This document shows positions 1 through 13,500 of a stretch of DNA of 20,602 nt, in pieces. The DNA is taken from positions 1 through 20,602 of the IMG/VR virus record IMGVR_UViG_3300020411_000752; one strand, 5' to 3'. A program made the position numbers and the translations under genes. The DNA is from a virus. How positions within the stretch are numbered: the first letter of the stretch is position 1; each line of letters starts with the position of its first letter. The notes under the pieces are model-generated. The model made no database searches, was not told the DNA's origin, and saw only the letters and a list, made by a program, of their open reading frames with translations.

Positions 1-1515
1 TTAGAATTCAATTACTACTTTTAGCTCTTCGTTTTGATCCGCAGATCTTGTGATCGGAATCCTATTATCTATGTACAATATTTCACCTGAGTTTAATTCA
101 ATCTCTTCGTTGGCATAACCAGTAACGAATGAAAGACCTAACTCATATACAGATACACCAATAGTTATCTGTGATAGTGGAACGGATGATGTTCCAAATG
201 TTGCGTCTGGAGTTGCAACATATGATGTTGTAGTACCAGTAATCTGATTTGTACCAGAAAATGCAATGATATTACCATTGACAGTACCGTCAACAGAATC
301 TTGATAATACTTCAAGACTTTAGTTGTAGAATCATAGGATACTACAAATCCTTTTGCCCCTGTAGATGTCTGTGTGATTGTTTCACCAGGTGCGAAGTTT
401 CCACTAGGTGTACCAGTACCAGACTGAGGGAAGATCATTGCCTTAACAGCAGATCTTGTGTTTTGACTACAAACAGTTGTAGTATTATAATCAAATGGGT
501 TTAGAACAAGACCAACCCTTCTATATGACAAATCATTAGGGAAATCAACAAATGCACTAGTAGTTTCTAACTTACTAGTAAACATAAGACGATATGCACC
601 TAATTCTCTAACAGCATCCGCACCGTGACCACCTTGAGGAGGTAATACAACGTCTAGAGATGCACCAGTACCATTACCAACATTAGTAATAAGATCAACA
701 TTAATGCTTGCAAAACTATATCCAGCACCTGCTTGAGTCACAGTCACTGAAGATACAGCACCAGAAACAACAGAAACTGTACAAAGTGCTTGAGTACCAC
801 CATTGATCTCCCAGTCACCACGAATAGGAACATTGGTATAATCACCATTGTTATAACCTGCACCAGCGTTCTCAATAACAACTGTGTCGATTGAACCTGG
901 GTTTGCAGCAGATGTAACTAAGCTATTTGATAATACAGGAACAAATTCTGAAGTAACAAACTTTAGAATGTTGTCAGCGTCAATAGTATAGAGATATTTC
1001 CAACGATAAGAATATACGCCAGGACTATCTGATGTTTCAATGATAGTTGTTGATGTACCAGTTGGTTCAACCAATGAAGGTCTACCTCTTGGGTAATCTG
1101 GATCTTGACCATTATAAAGACATTTATAGACGTTAAAGTCTGAATTCATAACATAAAAATTACTGTCATACAGTCTAGAAGAACCGTTTGCAGTAGTTTT
1201 TGCGGGTGCATAATCTGGTTTATACATTGAGTATGTACGTCCCACACCACCAGTTGTGTTTGCAGGATCAATCCAATCAACTCTAGGAACTACTAATGAA
1301 GTATCAGATATATCAACACGCTTAAAAGCAACGGAATCTTGATATGTAGTTCTTGCATACTCAAAACTATCAATAGGCTCACCAGCAGGTGGGATGTCAG
1401 AAGACCCCCATGTTTTCGCCCTACCGACGAACATGTACACTTTGTTGGAGCTTTGCAGAGTATTTCTGAAGCTCTCAGCAGCATATATTCTAAATTTATC
1501 AGTAACTAATGCCAT
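1..1515 (-). CDS. 8: Baseplate wedge subunit gp8-like, enlarged with two GSGY repeats
   Basis: Complete 504-aa gene; the TAA stop lies on the first three bases of the window. It resembles T4 gp8, a wedge protein that binds gp7 and gp10 at the baseplate periphery. Seen: an N-terminus of the type ALVTDKFRIY, VVPRVDW at residues 76-82, YKCLYN at 130-135, WKYLYTI at 172-178 followed by FVPV, and GGHGAD..ELGAYRLMF around 296-312. The corresponding T4 gp8 motifs (an IPRRDW-type and a WEYLFEI-type segment) match from memory. T4 gp8 is about 334 aa, so this protein is some 170 residues longer. Part of the extra length is two GSGY-type beta repeats at residues about 209-290, like those in the upstream giant gene. 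The start is ATG, 23 bases after the giant gene's stop. I see no strong Shine-Dalgarno, but an exact late-promoter motif (1536-1543) lies just upstream. Assignment as gp8 is fairly sure; the repeat insertion is seen directly. Confidence 0.88.
   Translation of the reverse strand: MALVTDKFRIYAAESFRNTLQSSNKVYMFVGRAKTWGSSDIPPAGEPIDSFEYARTTYQDSVAFKRVDISDTSLVVPRVDWIDPANTTGGVGRTYSMYKPDYAPAKTTANGSSRLYDSNFYVMNSDFNVYKCLYNGQDPDYPRGRPSLVEPTGTSTTIIETSDSPGVYSYRWKYLYTIDADNILKFVTSEFVPVLSNSLVTSAANPGSIDTVVIENAGAGYNNGDYTNVPIRGDWEINGGTQALCTVSVVSGAVSSVTVTQAGAGYSFASINVDLITNVGNGTGASLDVVLPPQGGHGADAVRELGAYRLMFTSKLETTSAFVDFPNDLSYRRVGLVLNPFDYNTTTVCSQNTRSAVKAMIFPQSGTGTPSGNFAPGETITQTSTGAKGFVVSYDSTTKVLKYYQDSVDGTVNGNIIAFSGTNQITGTTTSYVATPDATFGTSSVPLSQITIGVSVYELGLSFVTGYANEEIELNSGEILYIDNRIPITRSADQNEELKVVIEF
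645..891 (-). repeat. Two GSGY-type beta repeats inside gp8
   Basis: Two consecutive units are visible in the translation: IDTVVIENAGAGYNNGDYTN and VSSVTVTQAGAGYSFASIN, each followed by a small-residue-rich strand (TVSV; GNGTGASLDVV). The unit pattern (V-x-x-V-x-V-x-x-x-G-x-G-Y) is the one that recurs about 20 times in the adjacent giant protein. They replace or extend the region between the WKYLYTI motif and the C-terminal part of gp8. Confidence 0.8.
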
Positions 1516-1535
1516 TACTAGTAAGCTTTATTGGT

Positions 1536-1543
1536 TATTTATA
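1536..1543 (-). promoter_or_regulatory. T4-type late promoter TATAAATA ahead of gp8
   Basis: The minus strand reads TATAAATA exactly, the T4 late-promoter consensus recognised by the gp55 sigma factor with the gp33/gp45 co-activators. It overlaps the TAA stop of the giant gene (1539-1541) and ends 20 bases before the gp8 ATG, so a transcript would have a very short leader. Position relative to the gene start supports function; no experimental evidence is visible. Confidence 0.7.
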
Positions 1544-4500
1544 ATGATCTCAGACGAACTTCTGGAAGAAGACTTACGTTTCCGCTTGTTGTAAGACCAT
1601 AAGGAATTTCTACTGTAAATGAGGTAGTTCCAGTAACAGTAACTTTATAAGAACCATCAATAGAATGATCCACTCCGCTTACTGTCATACCACTCGTGAA
1701 ATCTAAGTACTGATACATGTCAGTAGTTAGATAATGAGCCGCGGAAGTCGTTACAGTACAGACGTTTCCACTTGAACTATATGTCCCAGTTAATATAGTG
1801 TGAGCATGGGCTGTTGTACCCCTATACCCTCTACCACCAGTTGCTACAGTTAATGTATTGGCAGATGTATTCTTTGCACCATAGAGAATTCTCTCTGCAG
1901 TCCAATGCTGCTTAACCGTATCATAGAACGGAATAATCACCTCTGCTTCATCTGGGAAACCATATTTCTGAGAAACATCGTACCAGACATTCTGGAGATT
2001 TAATGTAGTACTAGCAGCTGTTATATTACTAGTTAGGAAGGAATTGCCAAGAAGATTTGAATCTGAGATAATTCTATTTCTTTGCTTCCTTTCTAGATGT
2101 AATGGATGAGTTGGTAAAACTGTAGGAACACTAACATAACCATTACCACCTTTTAAGTTCTTAATACCAATAACTTTACCACTACCTTCTTCAATCTCTG
2201 TTTCGGCAAATGCACCTCCACCACCGCCACCTTGGAATAATAAGAATGGAGGATTTTCATAGTTAGAACCAGGATTAGTTATAGCAACCTGTGTTACTTG
2301 CCCACCTGTCACTGTAGCAACAAACTCAGCAACAGTTGGTCTTAAACCTACGTACTCATAACTGTCAATAGAAGTAGAACTAGAGACTGTAGCAATCAGT
2401 CTGTCATTTCCTTCACTCACAACTTGAAGTCTATCACCAGGATCAACAGAGTTGAATGTCTTGCTGACAAGAACGTCTTCTGCAGAACCACTAAAGATAA
2501 ACGCAGTGCAATCAGAACCTGCTCTTGGTGCTTCACTAAACTCAATAATAGATCCTCTCAAGTTATATGCTTTTTGAGGTTCTTGGAATACACCATTGAT
2601 AAAGATCAATAGGTTATTCGATGCAATAACAGAAGTATTATCAGATTCCAAGGATATTGGTTCATTATCCTTCTTCATAGTAAAGTTCTTCTTACTATTA
2701 TCAAAGAATGGTGTAAGATCATCAATAAGTTCCAACTTACCAAAGTAGAACCCATAGAAGTCCATTCCTGATAGAGGTGCTTCATTAAAGGTTAATGTGC
2801 TTCCAGTATATGTGTATGATTCTGTACTACCCTTAACCTGAAGTGTACTATTCAAGAAGATAAGGAAGTTATCCTGTGCGGGTAGTACTTGTGTACTACC
2901 GCCTACCTGAGCAGTAAATGTTGTATCAGTTCCATCAAATGTTGTAGTACCAACATCTACTTGGAAGAATGGGTTGGATGATGATGTTCTAGTGAAACTA
3001 TTAAGATTACCAGATCCACCTGCTGTAGTACCAACTGCAGTGGTGATAATATTAAAGAGAGTTGTGATAGTAGAAGCAACTGCGGTACAGTCATTTGTAT
3101 CATATACATCGTTACCACTATCATTAGTAATTGTAAGATCCTTAACCTGAGATCCTAGAGTCGTTGAGTTAGTTGTAACTGTGATATTACGCATAACTTC
3201 CTGACAAATATCTCTAGCAGCATTAAACACTGCTACTGATTCATCCTCTTCACCAGTTAGATGTACAGTTCCAACATAGAAACTTGCAACATCATAAGTT
3301 GCATCGTTTCCACCAAACTCTACGTTATCAGCGACAGCATCACATATTAACTTAGTATCACGAATACACTTGACCTTATAAAGATCACCATTGAAACTTG
3401 GGTTTGCTGCGAGCATCCTACCATATGCAGTAGTTGCAATAAACTCTAAGTTGTCACGTATAAGTCTTGCAGCATCAGCAACCTTGTTATATGCATAAAC
3501 TCCATGTGTAACAATACCCCTTGTGACAGCTGTAGAAGTGGCACTTACAAAGGTATGCCTATCACCTGTCTTAATAGCACCTGCATCCGCAGTTACAAAC
3601 TTATGAGTATAATTACCACCTGTAATAACTGAGTCTGCTAGGGCAGATACAAAGGTATGTGTATCAGTATTAGTAGAAGGTATGTTGGTTAGAACTTGAA
3701 CACTAATAGTTGTTGCTGTGGTTGCAATAACCTCTAATGCAGTGTCGTAGAATGGGTCACGTTTCTTCTCAAATGGTGCAATAGTAATAGAATCATTTTC
3801 TGCAGTAATGAATGTATGTACTGTAGTATTGGTAGAAGGAATAGTGTCTAGAACTTGAACTTCAAATGTATTAAATGTTACATTTGATACAGGAATAAAT
3901 TTACCACTTATAGGGTCAGTAGAACGAGGATAAGTTTTAGTTCCTACACCAGTTGTGCAAGTAAATTGCATCGAATCATCCTTGATCTTAATAAAGTCTC
4001 CATTGGATAATCCATGACCAACTTTAACACCATTTGTGGTAGCACTTACGAATGTATGAGGTACAGCATGACTGATAGCACCTTGCCCACCATTTACATT
4101 AACTGTGATTGTGGTGGGTGTGTATGCAGTGATAGGAACATCAACGTTGTAAACATAATCATTACCATTTGATCTTGGGTATGCCTTAGTCTGTGTTACG
4201 CCATTATATTCACAACTGAAGGATATTGATTCAGTGTCAATTCTTACTGTATCAATATCAGTCAATCCATGAGTTCCAACAGTTAGAACCATATCACCAG
4301 ATGTAGGATTATATGTTGCATCTGTTACAGTTAACTGTTTATGACTGACTGTCATTACACCTGTGGTTGGGTTATAGTCTGCACTCGATGGTGTCAACTT
4401 ACCTAATGTGCTGAATAAATGTGTATCTGTGTTAGTTGAAGGTATTGCATCTAAGACAGTAACGTCAAATGTATTAGTTGTAACATTTGATACCTTTAAC

Positions 4501-7500
4501 CACCTATCATAGGGGTAATCTGTAGTGCGTGGATACTGTTTTTTCTTAGTATTACCATCTAGGTTGCATGTGAATGTTAGTGATTCTGGTTTAAACTTAA
4601 TCCAATCATCTGCTACCATACCATGTGACGGTGAGGTAACTGTCATAACACCATTGTCAGGATTATAGTTAACTGCAGTTACGTCAAATCCATCTGTCAA
4701 TGATCTTGGATATGCTTTATCACCACCACTACCAAATGCACAGTTAAATGTTACAGCACCTTCTGCTAGTTTAATACTTGTACCAGATACAATATTATGA
4801 GAACCAATAGTAAGTTCCATAATTCCTGTAGTTCCACTGTATGTGGCATCTGTAGGTGTGTAAGTAACAAGAGGTGACTTACCAACGTTTACAGTAATAA
4901 CATTGCCTGAGATCGCTTTAACACCCAATGCAGCACCATCTGCAGGATCACCCTTACGAGGATATGCATGACGTGTTGCTCTATCATCCATCTCACAAGT
5001 ATAGATCAATCCATTCCTCTTAATTGTTACAAAATCTCTTGCCTGTCTAATACCACCTGTTACTGCGGATACAAATGTATGAGTAGTGGTGTTGGTTGAT
5101 GGAATAGTCTCTAGACATTGGATAGTAAATGTATTATTTGTTACATCAAAGATCTCTACAAATTTACCACTAATGGGGTCAGTTGATCTAGGGTATGTCT
5201 TAGTGCCTGCACCATGAGTGCAGTTGAATGATAATGAATCATCTACGATCCATACTCTGTCACCATTAGACATTCCATGACCAGTTACTGTAATTACAAC
5301 CTTACCATCTGCAGGTGTGTAAACAGCACCAGTTGCAGTATGTTCTATTGGAGCAAGCAAAGCATGTGCACCAATATCAAGTGTCACATCACCTGTTGCA
5401 GCATTGTATGTTGATGCTGTAGGTGTAAATTCAAATCTTTCATTCTTACCAACGTTTACAGTAAATGAATCAGTAGTTACACTATCAATCGTTAACCATG
5501 CACCATTTGCAGGATCAGCAATACGAGGATATGTGTGATTAGATTGATTATTATCTTTAGAGCATGTAAAGGTTAGTGAATCAGTAGCGAACTGTACTCT
5601 GTCACCCTTAAACATTCCATGAGCAGCTGCAGTAACTACCATAGTACCTGTTGCAGGTATGTACTTAACTTTTGTTGGTTGGAATTGATAAGTGCTTAAA
5701 CCTTGCCATGTATGAGCATCAGTGTTTGTAGGAGATGTGCCCTGTAGAGCATTGACTGTGATAGTAGTTGCACTTGTCGCAGTAATAGGAACATCAAATA
5801 GATTACCAATAGGATCTGTAGGACGTGGATATGCTGCAGTTCCACCGCCACCATAAGAACAACTGAATGTTAGGGCGTTATTAGCAATTCTAACTGTATC
5901 ATTAGTTGTTAAAGTGTGAGTACCAATAGTCAACACCAAATCACCACTAGCAGGTGTATAAGTTGCTGTAGAAGGAACGTAGTTAGTAGTTAACTGTTCT
6001 CCTATTTCAGATAAACCTAATACATCATCTTTTGTATATCCATTACCTGCTTGATTCAATACAACATTAGTTACCTTATTACCTGAGACTGTAATATCTG
6101 CAGTAGCACCACTACCAGATCCAAGATTATTCTTCAATGGTACATTGATATAAGTTCCATTTGAATATCCGCTACCTGGTGTTATTGCACCAAATGTCTT
6201 AATCTCATCTCCAATTTGATCCAACTGGAAACTACCTGTATAACTTGCACGATCATAGTACATCGCTAGTACAGTTGTACCACTCAATAATGGTTTGTCA
6301 AATGTTATAATATCGTTAGCGTAAGTATAATTTTCTGGATTTTGTACTATACTATTAGCAATAACAAATAGTTGATTCTTATCAGGTGTTTTACCCAACC
6401 TAGTAGACATTGGAGAACCATTGTTAGATAACTTAAATTGTGTATTTGTGCCATCAATAAAAGATCTAATTGTGTGACCACCACCTGATCCAACAGCACT
6501 TAAGTTAATTGAAGTTCCACCTGGTGTTTCTCTAAGTTCTATAGTATTTGCGTCAATGTATTTCACATAGTATGCATTACCATTTGCCAATCCTGTAATT
6601 GGAGTACCAGTTCTTACATTAGGATAATTACCTATATTTGGTTCAGGTAATGTAGATGGATTCTCAATACCATCAGTGATGATTTTTGCAAAGGATGTGA
6701 TGGCACTTGTGACAGTTGCACAACTGTCTGAGGCTACCGTAATACTGAGGTCAACTACTGGGTTTATAGTCGTGTATGTGCCAATTGGTAGGTTGTTGAC
6801 TATAGCAAGGTTACAGAGGTCTCTTGCTTTGTTGAAGGCATATATGGTCTCACTCTCCTCTCCTTCGATGTGTAAGATATGATTCGCAGGATTAGTTCTA
6901 GTTACAGAATTAAGACTATCAGAGCTAATAGCAGTGGTAACAATATTAAAGAGGGTGTCCATTGCAGCATCAACTGTAGCACAGATAGCAGCATCAAAGG
7001 TGACACCAGTATTAGTAACTTGAGTATAACCATGAGTTCCTTGAATAGTAATTGGAGTATTAACGATGATATTCGCTGCTAACTCTTTTGCCTTATTAAA
7101 CGCCCATATTGATTGTGTTTCTTCACCATCTAGGTGTACTGTATTCACATAGTAATTTGCAGCATCCCATACTTCACTATTTGATCCATATTGTAAGTTG
7201 TAAGCAATTGCTTCAACTACATCAACAATATCATCAATACAGTTTTGATCTCCACCAGGTACGCCAGGATAACCAGATGCAATACCAACAGTAGGATCAT
7301 TCAACATTAGATGAACTGCTTCAGCAGCAATCAAGTTCTTATTGTCTTTGAGTAGATTAGCAGCATCAATATAAGCATTGCCTAGTGGTACAACTGCACC
7401 AACATATGCATTCGCAGCAGTTAGTGAGAAGAAGTTACCACCATATCTCAAATCATTTGCCCATGCAGCAACAATTAATCTTGTATCTCTAGCACAGGTT

Positions 7501-10500
7501 GCTGAATTGTATTGTAAACTTGGATATGTAGCATTTAAGAAACCAATAGTCTCTTCTACGATATAATCAATATTTGAGATAATTAGATTTCTTGCATCTT
7601 GGAATCTATCACCACCAGAATTGTAGATAACACGTTGATCATCAATAAGATTATGATTCGTAAGTGTAATTCTATTACCAGATGTATCAACTACAGTAGA
7701 TGATGATCCATCGAAAGAAAGTGATCTATCTGTAATATCATCAATCTTATATGCGATACAAGATAAGATCTTCTGAATGTCTAATAACTGTTTACCAAAT
7801 ACCTGTATTTCAGTTGGAACAGCAGCACTATAATCAGGTTTACCAAGAGCAAAGTTTTTAATAACAGATAACTTACCAGTTGCCTTAGCAGATGGTTTAG
7901 GAATGATATATGTTGTACCGTTAAATGTAGTTCCTAGACTATTTGTTGTTGGAAGCCACCAATCAAATGAGTTACCAGCATTAAGGTTAAGAGATGATTT
8001 AGATCTAAAGGATTTAGTACTTGCTTGTGATAGTACTTGTGTACCAACAACTTTGAAACCTGCTGGGTGAGCAGCGAACTTAAGTGGACTTTTCCAATCA
8101 TTAATGTTGATAGATGACGATATATCATATGAAAATTCCTGATATCTGTCACTATCATATAGTCTTTGTTCGTTAAGGTCTAAGAAACCAGTTGTCTTCT
8201 CCCAGGTAGTTGCTGAGATACTAATAGGAGAAACCTCGAATACAGCATCTGCCCTAGTAAACTCATGAATCTGACCAAATGCAGCAGTCTCCTCACCAAA
8301 TACAGGTTCACCGACTACAAATTCACCTTCTACGATCTCTACACTAACAACACGCCCAGAAGCATCCCAGTTCTTAACAAATCCATATGCAGTATATGAT
8401 GCAGTAGATGCACCCTGATAGATCCTCTCTCCGACAGAGAAAGTAGCAGGTTTCATAAACGCAGTAATATTATCACCTAAGTCTGTTGTTTGTAATGTAA
8501 AGTATGTCTGACCTGTTAAGGCATCACCTACAGGTGCACTAGTAAATGATATAGTGTTACCAAGATTAGCATCTGCAAGGGTTGCAGCAAGTCTAATTTG
8601 GTTATCTGCTAATGCATTTGCTACAGTAGCAGCAACAGCATAATAAGTTGTATTTTCTGCTAATGGATTTGGAAACTGACCAGTAAGTTGCTGAAGTGTT
8701 ACTTTTGTACCTGTTGGTATCTTAGTATTGTATGGGAAGTTAAGAGTGCTATTAGACTGTAATCCAACCCATGTATGAGTTACTCTTGCTCTGACTGTAG
8801 GAGCAGCTAAGAAACCTCTACCCTCATTGATGATTTGAATAGATTGTATGACTTCATTCTCTATTCTTGCTTTTGTCTCAAATAGAGATCCTCCACCACC
8901 CTCAAGAACAATATCAGGTGTTGATACAAAGTTTGCACCACCATTAGTAATGGTAAAGTAATCTAGAACTTGAGTTCTTGTAAGTTGTAGATTATATGTT
9001 GTATTAAGTTCTGGTTTTAGAGTTCTATCGTGAGAATAGTTAAATGTAATATTATCTCCACCAATATTCAATATCTCACCCATGTTAGATGACTTAAGTA
9101 GTATAGAAGCACCTGAACCTGTTTTTTGAAGAATATTAACTACTGGAGCACTTTGATATTGAATACCACCACTTTCTATATTAATTGACTGTACACCTTC
9201 ATTAATAATAGTAGCGTTAAACGCTGCGTTGATTCCGTTACCACCAGTAACCTCAATGTTAGGAGCAGAGAGATAACCAGATCCACTGTTCGTAACAGTA
9301 ATACTGTCAACAGAAGCATCTAATAGAGTAGAGATGGTTGCAGGATTAGCATGTGCCAATCCGTTAACTGTCACAGTAAAGTCTTCGCTAGAAGCACCAC
9401 CTGGTATCTTTGTACCATCAAAAGTGATAACGTCACCTAGTGCATATGTACTACCGCCACCAGTAACGGTTATAGTTGCTATTCGTCCGTTACCGTCTGT
9501 GTTGACAGTAAATGTTGCACCTGTACCACCAACAGGAGCAACACTGGTTTGAGTTACCCCAGTGGTTGTTGTATCTGCGGTATATGTTCCGTTACCTGCT
9601 GGTTGAGTTATAGATGTAATCGTATCTACTGATCCATAATAGGGATCATCAAATATAATAGATGGAGCAGATCTATAGTTAGAACCAGGATTAGTAACAC
9701 TAACTTCATCTAGTGTACCACCACCAGATACTACAGTTGCCACAGTTGCCTGAGTTCCACTTATTGCACTGATAGATGCTTGTGAATCTGCACTGAATAC
9801 ATTATTGGTCTCAGCAGTACCAGTACTGAACATAATGTATCCTTTGTTACCTGCACCTGTTCTTTCGTTCCTAAGTGGTTTGATTCTTAATACTGTTGTA
9901 ATAGGGTTCCAATCAATTACTTGACCTCTAGCAGTCTGATTACCCTGTGTTGTTTGTGAAATAACAATCTCATTTTTAATAAATGATCCAAGTATATTTG
10001 AAAGTGTCAAATCAACATAATCTGGTAATGTAACAACTCCAGTTGGTAATGAACTGTTATTATAACCAGATCCAACGTTTGTAACTGATACATTAGATAA
10101 TGTTCCAGAAATAGTTGCAAAAGCAGTTGCACCAGATCCAGATCTAGTAGATGAACTTAATTTTGGAAGAGATGAGTAATTTCTACCAGGATCACCAATA
10201 GTAATTTTTGCAACTCCACCTGAGGGGTAAATTGAGTCTGTAGTAAATGATACACCTGTACTATAACCAACTTCGGGTGCTACTGCCATTTCGTAGGTTA
10301 TTGTAGTATCAGTTTTTGATTTGACTATTTGTGTGCCAACAATAGGATCATTAATCGCTATAAAGTAATTTCCACTCGTAGATCCTTGAATATCAAAATA
10401 ATAGAAGATGCCAGGTAAATCTTTGACTAATATTGTAATAGATGTCTGATCTCCAGTAATTGCATCTCTAACTTCATCAGTAATGTTCTTATAAGTGAAA

Positions 10501-13500
10501 ATATCGGTATTTGCCGAATCTAACGTAAATGCAAGTGTTTTTCCAACATTGCTAGAATCAGAAGTATCAAATGTGTATTTGTGCCCTTGTATAAGTTGTA
10601 ATTTTGGTTCTTGGACATAAACCTCGGCATTAGTGATTGTTGCAGATGCAATAGATGCAAAATTACGTTTTACGGTAAATTTCCTTAATGTTTCAGTACG
10701 GATAACCGTATAATCAGTTTTATCGTATCCTGATGGTGTAATACCCGAAATATTGACTATATCACCAGTTGAGACTTGATGAGCAAGATTACAGTGAACT
10801 TGTGCTTCAGTTTCTACTTGAGACAGTGTGAGAAGGAAACCTGACCCACCAGCGTTACCTAGGTTCAAATCTGTAATAGTAATTTGATCACCAACGTTAT
10901 ATGCAGTACCAGTCTCGGTAATTGTAACAGATGATACAGAACCACTAGAAACAACAACAGTTGCTCTACCACCTCTACCACTTTGTGTGTTTACGTTATT
11001 TTTGATAGGAACGTTTGTATATGTACCATCTAGGTAACCAGAACCCAATGAACCAACTGTCCAACCACCTTGATACAAATTACCGTCTGTACGTTTCCTA
11101 AGATACGTCCAAGTCATTGCACCATCAGTTGCAGTGCCAGATTCATGAGTTGGTGCAGAAGAACCAGATGTAGAACTCACTGCTGCTTGATAAACTCTAT
11201 CTTGAACGTAAATTAAGTCTCCTTGAGTATATGCAGTAGTATTTGCATATGCAGCAATGAGTTTCATGCTTGTTACGTCAAAATAGCTAAAATGATACTT
11301 GCTGCTTATAATTTTAGTCTTAATAATTCTTGTGTATAGATTATCCTCTACAGTAACTGTAATAATGTCATTTGGTTGCAAATAATGAAATCCTGCGGTT
11401 GTAATAGTCGCAGAATGAACATCGGTGTTTGCATCAATTGCCATTGCCAAGTTATTGACAGTTTCACCTTGTACTTGAGATACAATTGCACTAATACCTT
11501 CTCCACCAGTGCCAGTATTGTCAAATTGAAGTCTATCGTTAACTTTATACTCTTTACCACCACCCTCAACTAGGTATTGGTCAACACCTGCAGATGAATA
11601 CTTGTTTGTTGCTGAAACCACCATAGAATCAGCACTACCACCTCTAATGACTGGATAGTAACTGTAATACCCAATTCCATCTTCAAGATAAGTCAATATC
11701 TCACCAGTCTCCATCACAATCAAAGTTGTGGTGTCTTCTAGTGCCAAAAAGAAGTCAACTCTATTATCAAGTTTCTTTCTCTTTGCTACAATGTTATCTG
11801 TACCGATAAATGGTGCTTTATATCTAATTGCATCTTCTGTAAAGTTTTTCTGCAGACCATTACCATTCCAGTTGACAGCATCCGCTTCTGAGTAGAAATT
11901 AGGTCCTATAAAGTAAGGAAACTTAGGTTCACCAGCAGAACCTTTGATTGTAGCAAAATATGCATAAACTCCATTTGGATATTCTGGAGTAACGCAAAAT
12001 CTTCCATTATATTGATCTAAATCTCCAGACCCTTCCGTATATTCATAATCTTCAATATAAGTCCCCATAGGGTCTGCTAGACCGCTTAGAAGAGCATCTC
12101 TAGAGGTCTTTACATCATAACTAGAAAGCATCAACTTATATGAATTAAATGGAGCTGCATTTTGTGGATCTTCAAAACCATAAGGTCCATATATGGGATG
12201 TCCGTCGTATGCCCACCCTATAATTGGTGAATGAGCAGTAGGGTTCAGTTCTTGCAATGATTCATTGATATTATCCCTTAGTAAAAATCTAAGTTGCTTA
12301 GGATTATACAAATATCCATATTCTCCACCATATATCAAATAGTTCTCACCTTGCATCGTTGCACCGTTTGCAGGGTCTACAGTTTTCCTATTTGTAAATT
12401 GATTTGAAGAAACACCTAGTTCTGAGAATGTTGCTGCTTCATTATATGTCAATTCTGTTAGATTAGTCTGGAATACTGCACCTGCACCTGGATATACGAT
12501 ACTAACAGTTGTAGCACCTGCGGTATAACCTGCACCCTTGTTCGTTATGACAACACCAGTAACAATATTAGATGATAGGTCTACTTGAGCAAATGCAGTT
12601 GCACCAACTCCGTCTCCAGTGATAACAACATCTGGAGCACCAAAATATCCAGTACCACCAAATGTAACAATAATACTTTCGATCTTTCCGTTCAATATAG
12701 ACGGATATGCAACAGCACCACTACCAGAGATCAAATTGATAGTTGGTTCGTAATCATATTGAGTTCCTGCATTAGTAATGTTAATTGCATCAACAGGACC
12801 TCGACAAGTTGCAGTTGCAGTTGCCCCTTGACCATTTCCACCAGTGATTGTGATGGTAGGAACGCTAGTGTAACCAGATCCACCACTAACAACGTTGATG
12901 CCAGTAACTGTACCAGATGTAATCACTGCTGATGCAGATGCTTGATTATCTGAGGTTGCACCACCACCAGTAATAGACACAATAGGTTCTGTTGTATATC
13001 CACTACCACCATTAGTTACGTTTATAGCAGTAACTGATCCTTTTACTGTAACAGTTGCTTCAGCAGGTGTTCCCTCATAAATCCAGTTGATTTGACCAAT
13101 TGCTTGCTCACCAGAAGTGTGTGTTGGGTATAATGTAGATGATGATATACCTGCAGAAAGAGACCTATACCTATTTCCATTATATTTGACTCTTATACCA
13201 GAAGCATAGGGTGTATTAAGTTTGTAGTCTGATTCAAACTCAACTGTAGGAGGGTTTGTGATATCATAACCTGCTCCACCATTGACTTTAGTGATTGACT
13301 TCAATCCACCAAACTTTTTCTTAGATTCTCCTTTATATGAAAAGAATGGTACGCCATTTGCACCAATACCAACCTGACCTACTGGAGTAGCAGTTTTTGT
13401 ACTCTTAGTAGATGGTACAAGTGGAATTCTCTTAAGATATCTTTGGTTGCCAGGATTTAAGTCCCCAGAACCAAAAGGACCTACCTTATGCGATGGTACA

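Noticed and set aside
3515-5985. CRISPR-like or tandem DNA repeat reading of the YPR region
   Set aside because: Repeat units are diverged at DNA level, irregularly spaced, and in frame within one gene; they are protein domains.
11348-11569. Minus-strand 73-codon frame inside the giant gene
   Set aside because: Out-of-frame shadow of the giant gene, with leucine- and glutamine-rich composition and no start context.
12585-12932. Plus-strand open frame of 115 codons rich in Ser, Thr and Cys
   Set aside because: It is the complement of the GSGY repeat array; its low-complexity content follows from the repeats on the other strand.
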